Assembly (NCBI GenBank): GCA_024752435.1
Contig: CP103023.1
Coordinates: 992,001 to 1,056,000 of the forward strand
Length of the DNA stretch: 64,000 nucleotides
Direction of reading: 5' to 3'
Source: Allantophomopsis cytisporea
Lineage: Eukaryota; Ascomycota; Leotiomycetes; Phacidiales; Phacidiaceae
Both the position numbers and the translations under genes were made by a program. The notes under the pieces were generated by a model, which ran no database searches, was not told the origin of the DNA, and saw only the letters and a program-made list of their open reading frames with translations. Positions 35,410 through 45,783 of the stretch are shown piece after piece (position 1 is the stretch's first letter; each line of letters begins with the position of its first letter).

Positions 35410-35922
35410 ATGGGGAAGGCTACCAATACTACGCCAACAAAACCAAAATCACGGCGCTTCTGGCGCCATCATCATCATAAGCTTCATGAGAAGTCTAGAA
35501 AACCCTTTTGGGAACGCCTATCTTCTTTGCAGAAGCCACCGGGGTCACCGCCGCCTCTTCCACCATCACCTCCACGTCCAGCACGTAGACAGGTCCAGAA
35601 GTCAACGGATCAGCGTGTAACAAGTCTGGTACGCCGGCAGGCTCAGAGGTCGACGAACCGACGAATCCAGAAGTCGACGAGGCGGCAACCCCAGAGGTCG
35701 ACGAACCAGCGTGTACAAAGTCCACCGCGTCCAGCACGCCAGCAAGCCCAGAGCTCGACAAATCAGCATTCACCAAGTCCTCTACATCCTTCACCACCCA
35801 TACAGGTCCAGAAGCCAGCATATCAGTATGCGCTCAGTCTATCACTTCGACCAAGACGGGACGAATTTGGGAACCTCCGCGCGCCAACTGCGAGGCCGTC
35901 ATATCCATTACACGAACAAAGT
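35410..35922 (+). other. Low-complexity open region; possible first exon of the downstream gene
   Basis: An ATG at 35410 opens 171 codons ending exactly at a GTAAGT donor (35923). The acceptor CTTTATAG at 36065-36072 would join it in phase 0 to the codon before MSVEQQGSS, giving an 869-residue protein. In this frame the product is Arg/Gln/Pro-rich (RRQAQRSTNRRIQKSTRRQ). A second frame of the same DNA has more natural codon use and reads PEVDEPTNPEVDEAATPEVD, but it meets TAG at about 35577 and 35496 and does not join the downstream frame. The sequence is therefore either a real basic low-complexity exon or the damaged remains of an acidic PEVDE-repeat protein. Confidence 0.4.
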
Positions 35923-36075
35923 GTAAGTACCAATACTATAGCCTTCTCTGGCGTCTTTTCTTGATGCTTAGAGCTCTTTGTCTTCATATTGCAAGTAGTG
36001 ACATATTGGAAGAAAGGGGTTCTTACTTCTAAGGATTTCGTCATTTCTCAACTAGGAGCTGATCCTTTATAGGCT

Positions 36076-38169
36076 ATGTCAGTAGAACAACAAGGCAGTT
36101 CAAATTTTACGTATCAGAGAGTAACGAGAGAATCTGGTAAACCAGGAACCTCATCCGCGACTTCATACAAATCTTCAGTTTCCTCGAGTTCTCAAGGACC
36201 AAATTCTGTAAAGCTACAAGCCAAAAGGGCAGCTGCATCAAATTTATCCCAGCACCCAGCTTCAGGCCCACGAAACTCCTCTTCCTATAACACCTTGACT
36301 ACGCCCAACCCCACAAATAGAGGTTCAGATTCATCCTTGGGCAGTACACCAGCTTCCTCGAACCGTCAACCTTTACATCATCGCTCGACAGCCACATTGA
36401 GCACAGCTACCAAAGGTATCTCCCACCAGGCATCCTTCGCGACAGATTCCACAGGCGATAAAAGTTTCTACGCAAAGACTCCATCAATCAGTGGCCGTCT
36501 AGGCTATTCCTCAACTTCCACTTTGGGAGATTCTGCAGCCTCATCAACAAAAGGCGACCGGAGCGCCAATTCTGATATTCGTCGTGGACCTCGGAAGAGC
36601 TTCATACCAAGACCCACAGCCACATACCGCGAGATCAATCACACAAACGATCTTCGCAGCACACAGAGCAAGTCATCTACATCAAGCACAACCTCCAAAA
36701 TGGCTGAGTCCCGCCCAACGCGTACGATGATACTGAGACAGGAGAAGTTGGCCAAGGAAAGAGAATCTGCGAAATCCCCGGGTCCCGCGAAGCAAAAGGC
36801 CTCCATACCCAAGTCAAAAGACCACCAAGTTGGAGGACCATCATTTAGTCAACTTACTGAGCCCACTGCACAAGGCACAGAAGTGAGCAAGCGTAACAGT
36901 ATCGATTCCTCTTCGTCCCGTCAGCAGCCTACTATTTCGTCATTGCTCGTGACTCCAAGCAAGGGAAATGGTCACGCTATGGAGGACCTGCTTCACACTC
37001 CAAGTCAGCATGAGGGTGCCAGTAGTCCACAGACCATCACCAGCAGTGGGTCGTTCATGACACCGAAAAAGTCAAGCTACGGGTATGAGGTTCGAGAGAA
37101 GGTATACGCCCGTGAAGAAATTCTGGGTCCCACCCTGGAAAAGTTTGAGATCCCAAGCACCAGAAGAAGCTCTTTCAACCACCTTCGCAAGGTCAAGAAG
37201 CTTGCAGATATCAAGAGTGGTTCAACTTCCTCTAGTGAAGCCTCTTCTGCTTCGCTTTCTCGTCCAGATCGTAGCTCATCCTCGATGGCTCCACGTGCAT
37301 CGTTCGATATCGAGAAGAACACTAGGCTAATGGCCCGTACGAGCGCCGATCCAGCTTCGTCAATCGGTTCAAACCAATCTATCAATCGGGTTCATGGCAA
37401 AGCTTCCAAGGAGTCAACCTTGTTCAAATCAACAGCTGCAAGTGCTTCTCGCCAATCATCCAATACAGCTGTCACTAGTCTGTTGCGAAAGTCTCGACAA
37501 TCCTTCGATAAGGTGATCCGCAAGCGCACATCTGGCGATATCCCAGTGCGTTCTGGCATCCCTCGCGCCACTGGGCGTTCATCACTGGAATCAGAAGTCA
37601 AGGTCCAGCCATCAGGTGGCAAGCGTGAGTCATCCGCTGTCACCCCTCGTGAATCCCAGGCGGCCATTGGTGGCAGATTCTCTTGGGATCCATCATTTGT
37701 CGGACGCTCTGAGGAGACTGGAGCTGGCTCTGCCGTTGCAGATGAGCCAGCTGGTCTTCTCAGTGCCGACGACGGTGATGGGGCCCAAGCCTGTAATCCC
37801 CCTGGCGTCTGCGCGGAGACCGAGGACCCTGAGGAGGTCCAGGGCGACAAGGTAGTTGAAGTCACGCAGCAGGTCGAAGCTGCTGGTGGAGACTTGATGG
37901 TAACTGGGGAGGAGCTGCTGGTCCAGAGCGCCAGACAGATGGTGGCTCTGACCAACTTGGTGCGAGCGCTCCCACCCACTCAATTGCGGACTGAGATGGA
38001 GGAGGCCGTCGAAGGAGTCAGTGCTGTGGTCATGGAATGTCGGGCAAGACTCGCCAGGGCCCATGAACAGGTCCTCGAGGTCAACAGAAGAGCTGCAGCT
38101 TCTGTTGCCACCGTCATCCAGCTGCAGCACTTGGCCCGTCTTGCCATTACAGAATCTCGTAGTAATTGA
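36076..38169 (+). CDS. Long disordered serine-rich protein, unrecognised
   Basis: An uninterrupted 697-codon frame with strong coding character. About the first 590 residues are Ser/Thr/Pro/Lys-rich and look disordered, with short conserved-looking islands such as KVYAREEILGPTLEKFEIPS near residue 345 and a run of basic Ser motifs (RKSRQSFDKVIRKRTSGD). The C-terminal 90 residues are different: predicted long helices, QSARQMVALTNLVRALPPTQ and EEAVEGVSAVVMECRARLAR, with heptad-like spacing, so probably a coiled coil or helical bundle. There is no membrane segment or catalytic motif. I do not recognise the family; the composition would fit a scaffold or cytoskeleton-associated protein, but that is inference. 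The true start may lie upstream through an intron at 35923-36072. The gene is followed by a GT/T-rich 3' UTR. Confidence 0.75.
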   Translation: MSVEQQGSSNFTYQRVTRESGKPGTSSATSYKSSVSSSSQGPNSVKLQAKRAAASNLSQHPASGPRNSSSYNTLTTPNPTNRGSDSSLGSTPASSNRQPLHHRSTATLSTATKGISHQASFATDSTGDKSFYAKTPSISGRLGYSSTSTLGDSAASSTKGDRSANSDIRRGPRKSFIPRPTATYREINHTNDLRSTQSKSSTSSTTSKMAESRPTRTMILRQEKLAKERESAKSPGPAKQKASIPKSKDHQVGGPSFSQLTEPTAQGTEVSKRNSIDSSSSRQQPTISSLLVTPSKGNGHAMEDLLHTPSQHEGASSPQTITSSGSFMTPKKSSYGYEVREKVYAREEILGPTLEKFEIPSTRRSSFNHLRKVKKLADIKSGSTSSSEASSASLSRPDRSSSSMAPRASFDIEKNTRLMARTSADPASSIGSNQSINRVHGKASKESTLFKSTAASASRQSSNTAVTSLLRKSRQSFDKVIRKRTSGDIPVRSGIPRATGRSSLESEVKVQPSGGKRESSAVTPRESQAAIGGRFSWDPSFVGRSEETGAGSAVADEPAGLLSADDGDGAQACNPPGVCAETEDPEEVQGDKVVEVTQQVEAAGGDLMVTGEELLVQSARQMVALTNLVRALPPTQLRTEMEEAVEGVSAVVMECRARLARAHEQVLEVNRRAAASVATVIQLQHLARLAITESRSN

Positions 38170-38651
38170 GCCCTAGTGGGGGTGGGGGTGTTTCCTGCGC
38201 TGGTCGCAAGGTGTGGACTTAGTCAACCCATGGGATCTTTTTGGCTTGCTTCTGTTTCATGTTCTTCTTCATTTTCTTTAATTCTGGGTAGGTGTTTAGA
38301 AGTCTAATAGCCTTTTGGCATAGCGGCTATCACCAATTCCCATCCGTTATAAAGATTTTGCGTTTTCTTTTTGTTTGTATTTTACTCAAAATCATGTTCT
38401 TTTGTTGTTTCTTTCAGCTAGTGTACTTAGTGTACCACCAAAAATAGGGATCGAAACTACGCGCTATATTCGTCATCAATATAACTGTGAAGTCTATGTG
38501 ATAGAGAGTAAGGTATAGATTTGTTGCTATGAACATTACATTAACCAACATGAGTCAGTAAATGATAACATAGCATCATCATACTTCGAGATTTCCGTTT
38601 GTACCTCGGTTTCGAACCAGGAGCTGTAGGCCAATATTGGCTTTACCCGTC

Positions 38652-41008
38652 TCAAACAATTCTTTTCTTCACAGTCATGGGCATCCCATCAACCGGCTTC
38701 GAGCTGGCGACAAGAACCTGATAAGCGCGATAGCCTATGTGAAGTCAGTTCTCATCATTATCATAATCGAGGAATAACTAGCGGATGCTCACCAAACATC
38801 CCTCTTCTTCCATCCAGCATATCTCCTGGCTTTTCTCTCCCTAATCTTCGATCGTTCTTCTCATACTCGTCCTTGAAGTCGAACTGTTGGATTGATCTAT
38901 CAGCATAGGTCTACAAGACTTTGAGAGTCTTTGATATTCGGTGGGATGTATCACTCGAGCTTCTTTTCCCCAGAGCCTCAATTGTTTGAAAAGGAACATG
39001 TCACAGCAACCAACATATTCATACGCAAGAGGCCTCTCTGAGCTTACCTCTCTGATTGTCAAAACCAAGAAGATCTTCATCTCCAAAATTGCCAATTCCT
39101 GCCCAATGCAATTTCTTGGGCCCTTTTCAAATGGCCGATAAGAATCCTTCACAATGTTCTGGTAGTTATGCGGAGGGGCAAGGAAGCGCTCAGGAATAAA
39201 AGCATCAGGATCCGGAAAGAGATCTGGGTCGCGAGACATTGTATGCTGATTTATGATAACTAGATAACCTTCTGTTGGGTAAGTTTCCCCTTTGTATGTC
39301 ACTGGAATATCGGGATGACCAGCTCGTGCAGAAGAGGCGACTGGGAACAGACGAAGGGTTTCTAGAGATTCAGCGACCAGGCTACTCTTCGTGTGGGCTA
39401 GATGTGTTTACCTTTGATCACAGCGAGAGTGTATGGAGTCTGGTTGATGAGATTGGGGTCTTCCTTGAGGATGTCTGGTGTTGCCGAAATATCGGTCCCA
39501 AACACTTCATCGTGCTCTTGGCGAACTTTCTTCAATATTTCAGGATGAAGACTCAATATGTAATACACAAACGCTGTCTTAAGACGAACCAGGTTAGTGA
39601 CTGATTATTATGTGCAGGACAAATGACGTCTAACTAACAGTTGATGAGGAGGTATCGTGTCCGGCAAATATACATGTTTTCATCTGGCGTCCAAGTTAAT
39701 GCTGATCAATTGAACAATGAAACATGAAGTTACCTGATCAATAGCAATTGTCTTGAAATCTTCTTTAGATCCTTTTGAGGTCCCAGATTCGCTTTGTCGG
39801 ACATACTCGTCATACGCTAGATCGATCGCCGGCTTCCTTTTGGCTCCTGTGCTAGTTTGCATTGAAGCAAATCGTTCATCAACAACATTACCAATGTACT
39901 TGTTGACTCTCTTCTCGTAATGGCGGGAATTATAGATTCTGACTGGATTGATACTTGAGAAAGGGCTTTTCAGTAAAGGGCTTGGGGTCCACTTAATTGC
40001 TCCTCGATATGCAACTACAAGTTCGTTCTCTGTCGTTTGGGCATTCAGATTATGCTGAAGAACTACTTTACCCATGACGTCTAAAGTCAAAAGCGCAGCG
40101 GCCTCTTCCAATGGAAATATATCGCCAGAGACCGCGTGTTTGGCCAGTATATCGCGGAAAATTAATGTATCATCGACTATGCCTCCAACAAGAGTCATCA
40201 AGTGACCTGCAGCGAATCCAGGATTAAAGAGTGCTCTGATCTTCTTCCACTCTGGACCATCTAGTAGTAGCATTCCGGTCTTACCAGTCAAATGCTGGAC
40301 GACCTCTGTGAGGATAGGATGTTTGGGAAGGTTCTTGGTCTGGGTCAGTTGAGCTGCAAGCTCTGGGTCGCTAACAATCATTTGCGGGATCCCAAAAAAG
40401 GGCCAATAGTCCAAGAAATACAAAGGGCCAGGATTGTATTTTCGGCTCAATAAAGTCATTGTTCCATGGGGATGTGTGTCTGCTGGGCTTTGAGGTTTGA
40501 TATCAGGATTTGCTCCAGAATAGGGTTCTGCTGAGCTTTCAGCAATGGTTTGATGTCTACTTACCTCGTTTTGTATAGGTCCGCTACTCCAAAGTATCAG
40601 CAGATTTCTTCAACTTCTCATGTTAGAATTAAATACAGCAATGATTTGCCGATGTGGCGTGCAATTGAGGTTCTGATGGACTCAATACGAATGCATTATA
40701 GATCCAGGGAAATGTACAAGTAGGTCTGTCTGTAGAGTACTTACCAATTGCTGCGACACTACCGAACCACAAACTGTAACCCGGACTTGTCTAGACAAAC
40801 GATGCATCAATAACCATGCATTGCTGACTACGAGGATTCGTCGCTTCACCTTCTTTGAGAAATCCAGCCTGAACTGCACAATCCGTACAATGTAAGTGAT
40901 CACCAGGCTAATCAATACAACTATCACGGCTATTGATGTAGATCCAGGAGGCCATGCGAATGGATTTGGCGGCACAGATGTCGGCACAGATGCATTCGCA
41001 GCGTCCAT
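38652..41008 (-). CDS. Cytochrome P450 monooxygenase
   Basis: Nine exons fit phase on the minus strand: 40832-41008, 40745-40790, 40565-40586, 39734-40487, 39639-39683, 39412-39577, 39048-39361, 38793-38883 and 38652-38734, giving 565 residues. The N-terminal membrane anchor is SIAVIVVLISLVITYIVRIV. P450 landmarks are the I-helix FAGHDTSSST (exon 5), K-helix ExxR in KETLRLFP (join of exons 6/7), PERF in AFIPERFL, and the heme loop FEKGPRNCIG with the axial Cys. The protein ends GYRAYQVLVASSKPVDGMPM, a known tail form of fungal ER P450s. It would be anchored in the ER and use a reductase partner; substrate and CYP family cannot be assigned. Exons 2 and 3 (46 and 22 nt) are the least certain part. 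It is divergent from the BTB gene across 805 bp. Confidence 0.88.
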
Positions 41009-41473
41009 GGTATTAGCTTTAGGAATACCTCGATAGCTACCTGTTATTGCATTGACTTTGAAGAGTTTGATGTGCTTTGTGCCGTCTAAGTCATCCAAAC
41101 AAAGGCGTCCTGGTTAGTGGTATTTACGTACACCAATAAGTAAGGTAGCAAGTAAGGTATATATGTAAGTAGTAGAGCGCAACACCACATTCGTTGACAG
41201 CTGAGGTTGGCGTGTCTCGAAGTGTCAGGGTAAATAGAATACGGGGGTTTAAGATTTTGCGGGTTAAGGTAGGCAGGCGCATACATACGGACTTGGATAA
41301 AGCACCGACGTAGCCCTTACTTCATGCAACCTTAAATCAACAACCCCCAATCAAACCCCTTGCTTTTATTCAATCATTACTGAATATGTACATTAAATAA
41401 TAAGATCATGAACGAAGATTTGCACTTTTCCGCTCTGGTGTTCCACCCCCTTCATGTCGCTCAGACGTTTCAG

Positions 41474-41506
41474 AGGCATGTGACCGCGTGATTGGCATGT
41501 GACCGC
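41474..41506. promoter_or_regulatory. 14-bp direct repeat in the P450/BTB shared promoter
   Basis: GGCATGTGACCGCG occurs at 41474-41487 and again at 41493-41506, a 19 bp period. It contains an E-box-like CATGTG core. It lies between the divergent starts at 41008 and 41814. Confidence 0.5.
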
Positions 41507-41813
41507 GCGTGTTGGAAATTCGCGTGACGGATAAAGTCGCGTCTCCCCCATCCACGCAATCGAGTCGAACAGGCAACCTTGAGTGAAGGTATAAGTATCC
41601 CATTACCACCCACCTATTTGCAGCTTTGATATCCTATCTCCTGCATTGCTTCGTGCCTCAGAACCAATCCGTTCAATTCATTGTTGTGTCAATCAAAGCC
41701 AAAATTGATGAAAGTCGTCGAAAGTTGAGCGATATTGAACGCCGGGTGTGCTCGATTGATCCCGACACCGTGCGACCGATAGCTCAACACCCAAGTACCC
41801 TGCATTCGAAATC

Positions 41814-42678
41814 ATGTTCACTCGCCGACCGTCCCACTCCCGTCACGAGAGCTTCTCGAAGCGTCAACGATCCTCTTCGAAATCTAAGCGCTCATTTCGT
41901 GAACATGCCGTTTCCAAGTCCCGCAACGAGAAATCGGCTCGAGCAATACCCGTCGATGAATCATCCATGACAAGCCCACTTCTGACCTCGTCTATAATTA
42001 CGCTTGTCGTCGGTAGAGATCAGAGACTGTTCGCTGCGCATGAAGATGTGCTATGCTTGAGTCCGTTCTTTGCATCAGCTTGTCAGGGTCAATTCATGAA
42101 TGGCTCAAGCAAGCGAATCGCTTTGCCGGATGAAGAGCCCGAGATTTTTTCGAGCGTGTTGGAGTACCTCTATAAAGGAGACTATTACCCGAGATTGATA
42201 CATGATAAGAGACAGGGTACTTGGGCGTTAGAAAATACTTCGGACTCGGTTGAGTCGACGGTTTATCATTCGGGTATTGAGGGCGAGCTCTTGAAAGACA
42301 CGGTAATTTACTGCACGGCTGATAAGTATGGCTTGGATGAGCTCAAGAGAGTTGCTTTGCGTAAACAAGGTCTTCGTAAGCATGGTCACTCAGAAATCAG
42401 TATCTCTGTAACGCTAATTATTCAATATAGAATCAGGAATTCAGTGTAGCACGATTCTCAGCTCTGCACGCTACGCCTACTCTAATACTCCAGACACTGA
42501 CTCCGCTCTTCGAGCCCATTACCTTGCTCTCATCATCCGCAGCCGCAACACCTTCAAGAAGAGTGGCACAATGCAGTTGGAAATGAGTGCTGGTGGCACA
42601 GGGTTGTTTTTTGATCTATTCGTGGCTTTGTGCAACCACGTCGATGATGTTGCCAGCGCAGCGTATGTTCATCCTTGA
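41814..42678 (+). CDS. BTB/POZ domain protein
   Basis: Exon 1 is 41814-42375 and exon 2 begins at 42431. The C/AA join restores the conserved RKQGLQSGIQCSTILSSARY, which proves the intron. The N-terminal 45 residues are Ser/Arg/Lys-rich. A BTB/POZ domain follows (ITLVVGRDQRLFAAHEDVLC, LSPFFASACQGQFMNGSSKR, VLEYLYKGDYYPRL), then a conserved C-terminal region (YAYSNTPDTDSALRAHYLAL, FFDLFVALCNHVDDVASA). Such small fungal BTB proteins are thought to act in protein-protein contacts or as ubiquitin-ligase adaptors; no partner is evident. The end is uncertain. Exon 2 can read to TGA at 42678 (269 aa), or splice at 42663 (GTATGT) to 42706 after TGCTAATATTCACAG and end at TAG 42736. Confidence 0.85.
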
Positions 42679-42736
42679 ATCCTTGAATCTTGCTAATATT
42701 CACAGTTCTTCACCACGTAGCTTTCGATTCCGCTAG

Positions 42737-43370
42737 ATGTCAATTTGGCATTGTAGCTGCTCACCTTCTCCACTCTCGCTTTAAAATATTTGGGACACTT
42801 TTTTCTATATAATGGCGCGGCGTTGTTGATTTGTACTATTATTTATCAATTTGAATAATGACCTGAAGAGGCTGTAGGGAGAGAATGGATCGGAAAGAAC
42901 AGAACGGAATCGGATGAAGGTTTTTAGCAGTCATCTCCTATCATGATATAGCTGAGATCCCAAATTGAATGTGTACTACAAAATGTTACTGTAGTACTCA
43001 CGAATTTACGAAGTTCTCATTCATAGGTCACGTGAACGCCACATTTGGAGATCATTGTTTCGTAGAAGATTCAGGAAAGCCAAGGTATCTTTGATTCCTT
43101 AATCCTAGTCTTAAAAGTCGCCGGATATAGCTAGCTTCATGCAAGATTCGTGACTCATACAAAAAAACAGCCCTGTGCGCCCCGAGGAACAGGTTCACCC
43201 TGGTCAAATCAAGAGTGAGGCGGGCTGTGTCATTCTGGTAAACAGAGCCCCCTTGCTTTCAATCACTTATCTCGCAACCAAATCTACCTTTAGTCGTTTG
43301 CAGGTAAGCAAGCCATATGCAGCCGAGAGCGTGATTGTCAAAGCCTGGCACTTGAGCACAGGTGGCCGCC
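42737..43370. other. Intergenic stretch
   Basis: Lies between the convergent ends of the BTB gene and CSN12. No gene seen. Confidence 0.5.
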
Positions 43371-45023
43371 TCAAACGCCCGTTCCGGGGAAGGCACCGCT
43401 TTTACTAACCACCACCACACCCCTATCCCTCGCAATGTAACCTTTCATGTATCCCTGCTCTCATTCATCAGCGTTGACTCTTTACTAAACATATGCTAGG
43501 AGATGTACCTTATAAATCATGTTCGCCAGCAAGCATTCAACTTCATCACTATCGACCGCCTCGTTTGTGCCCAGGCTGATAGCTGCTGCAAACTCATTCA
43601 CTGAGATCCTCGTTCGCCTCACTGCAGGCTTACCCTCTTCCTTTGCAGGTTCAAAGCCGCCAGCCACGAAGACTTTTCTAAGGAGGTTGCGGAGTGCGAT
43701 ATCACGACCTCGTTCGAGTGTTAGGTAGATGCGTCGCTTGACAAATTCGTCTTCGCCGGCACGCAAGGCAGCGTCAAACCCAGACAAATCGCCGCGCTTA
43801 ATACAGTGGGAAAGGGGGAGGAAGAGATTTTGAAGGCGGGGGTAGGGGTCGAGAAGGGTGTTTGTCGGGAGGGTGTGGGTTGTGAGGAGATGGCAGGGGA
43901 TGAGGTAGGTCAGAATAAGTCTGTTTCATTAGCTAGTCTTCATCATACTTAGAAGCCTAGACTTACTCCTTATTGCGTGTTGAGCCTTTATGACACATTT
44001 CCCATGCCTCGGTCAAGTCTTTTTCTGCCTATTAGGAGTCAGTATATGTATAGTTACTTGCGTGATCGAGCATCGTACTTGAACGTAATTTTCCTCAAGG
44101 AAGTTGATGACACCAACATAGTATTTAAATGTCACTTGGTGTGATTTGGGGAACGCTGACAGTTCAGGCATATCTGTCGATGTAGCTGCCAGCGCACGCA
44201 TGATATTCTTGGACAAGCTGACAGAGTTGAGCTTGAAATATGTTTTAAACAACAAATTAATAATGTAGTATATTCCCCATTTTCTGGACTCCTCGATTGG
44301 TGCTCTGATCCTGATGTCAGTCTTAAAGCAGTAATTAATAGTCAGGTATCTTCTTTACCTGTCAGCTAAACAAAGTTGGAAGATTCGATTCAGAACTCTC
44401 GCAGCGTCCTCAAGTTTATCATTTTTACCGGCATCTGCGTTCAAGTCATCCTCAAAGTTGTTGCTCGTGAAACCATTATTGTTGCCCAACTCCTCATCAG
44501 CCTTGATGCCGAAAACCCGCATGTACTTTCCTGCTACGTAGAGACAAGGTATGGTCCATGCCTCAAACCCTCCATTATTGTAGCCACGAATAAGCTGATT
44601 AGTCATATTTTTCCATGCTTCATAGACTCTGATATACGATGCCTGCAATGCGAATTTTAGTCACGTGATCGATGGTTATGGTAGCAACATTGATATCGAG
44701 GTACAGTTAGGTCAAGGTTGACATACCTGCAAACCCTGCTTTTCAGCTTGCTCTGCCTTCAAAATCTCTACAATTGCCTCGTAGTACGCAACATATATAT
44801 CCACCCATGCATTTGCTTCATCGGCGGGGAGGTTAGTCGTCGACTTGTAGACAAGAGCACTTCGAAAGATAGCTCTGCTTTGTGTTGCGCTGTTTGCACT
44901 CTTAACGAAAGCTTGTAGGCGATTTGAGTGCGATGGAGATCCCACCGGGGAGATGGTCCTCGACAAGAGATATCCATCGCCTTGGAGGTAGGCATTGTGA
45001 AAATCAGCCAGTAATAAATCCAT
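43371..45023 (-). CDS. CSN12: PCI-domain protein Csn12
   Basis: Six exons, 44727-45023, 44359-44642, 44079-44310, 43967-44028, 43509-43920 and 43371-43454, give 456 residues with consistent phase. The N-terminus (MDLLLADFHNAYLQGDGYLL) and the middle (ALSAFPKSHQVTFKYYVG, YVQAEKDLTEAWEMC, ILTYLIPCHLLTTHTLP) match Csn12/PCID2-type proteins. The PCI winged-helix end is VDSDEVECLLANMIYKGYMK GYI, then the tail VVVVSKSGAFPGTGV. The family works with the COP9 signalosome and, as Thp3-Csn12, in transcription-coupled mRNA processing. PCID2/Thp1 of TREX-2 is the closest alternative, but the PFPG-type tail favours Csn12. It is divergent from the eL20 gene. Confidence 0.88.
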
Positions 45024-45425
45024 GATGCTTGTGACTCGACTGGAAGTCCAGATCAGATGTCAGAATGTAAACGCTGAGCTCTTAGAAGCTGTCTTCGTGG
45101 GACCAATCAAGATGCTGTGGAACGTCTTTGTGCTGATGTACCAACAGGTCAGGTGATTGGAGATAGCAACGTGTATTTCGGCGTTCTCTGATGAGTTGAA
45201 TATGAGTATGGTTGTATCGTATTGCTGAGAAGAATAGGCACTTTCAAACACTCAGCCACACTAGTGATTTGTATGTACGGGTCTTCGAAAATCAAAAAGT
45301 CAGTTTCGGATGGAGTCAATCTGAGAAAGCGAAACAAATCCGGTTGTCTCTTGCGTGAATACGGCATCAATTCCATGCCCTTTTCATTCCATTCACACAA
45401 CCCTTGGACGGCTGTGTTTACATTA

Positions 45426-45475
45426 AGGTAAGGTACCTTACCTATGTACGGTACCGTCCGTACCTTAGGTATCTA
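45426..45475. promoter_or_regulatory. Cluster of GGTACC-centred palindromes
   Basis: AGGTAAGGTACCTTACCT at 45426-45443 is a perfect 18-bp palindrome. ACGGTACCGT at 45448-45457 is a perfect 10-bp palindrome. GTACCTTAGGTATCTACC follows directly. They lie between the divergent CSN12 and eL20 genes. They may be a regulatory site, a hairpin, or a dispersed fungal repeat motif. Confidence 0.5.
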
Positions 45476-45783
45476 CCTCAGATGCCAATAATACTGTGGC
45501 CTAGATTGCAAGGCCACAAAGGCCCTGGATCGCAGACATGCTAACCGGGACCGGCAAAGTGGGAGGGCGGAAAGTCTTGGCGGGAAAGAGGGCTTCGCAA
45601 AAATCAAACCCTTAGTTCAATTTCGAATTCGCGAAGCAGCAGCAACTTGGTGATCGGAAAAGGCCCGCCTCGAAATCTAGCCAGCGACAACCACCGACAA
45701 CAACTACGGCCAAACACATCAAAGTGAGTATCTAATACTTAGAATAACTCTATGTATTTATCGCAATTGCTGACATTTCATAG

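Noticed and set aside
35495..35821. 108-codon minus-strand frame (Val/Ser-rich)
   Set aside because: It is the mirror of the low-complexity GTCGAC repeat and has no independent start or motif support.
38600..38660. T-loop-like GGTTCGAAACC on the minus strand, possible tRNA
   Set aside because: The T-stem pairs imperfectly and no A-box or acceptor stem is found at the right distance; it lies in the 3' flank of the P450 gene.
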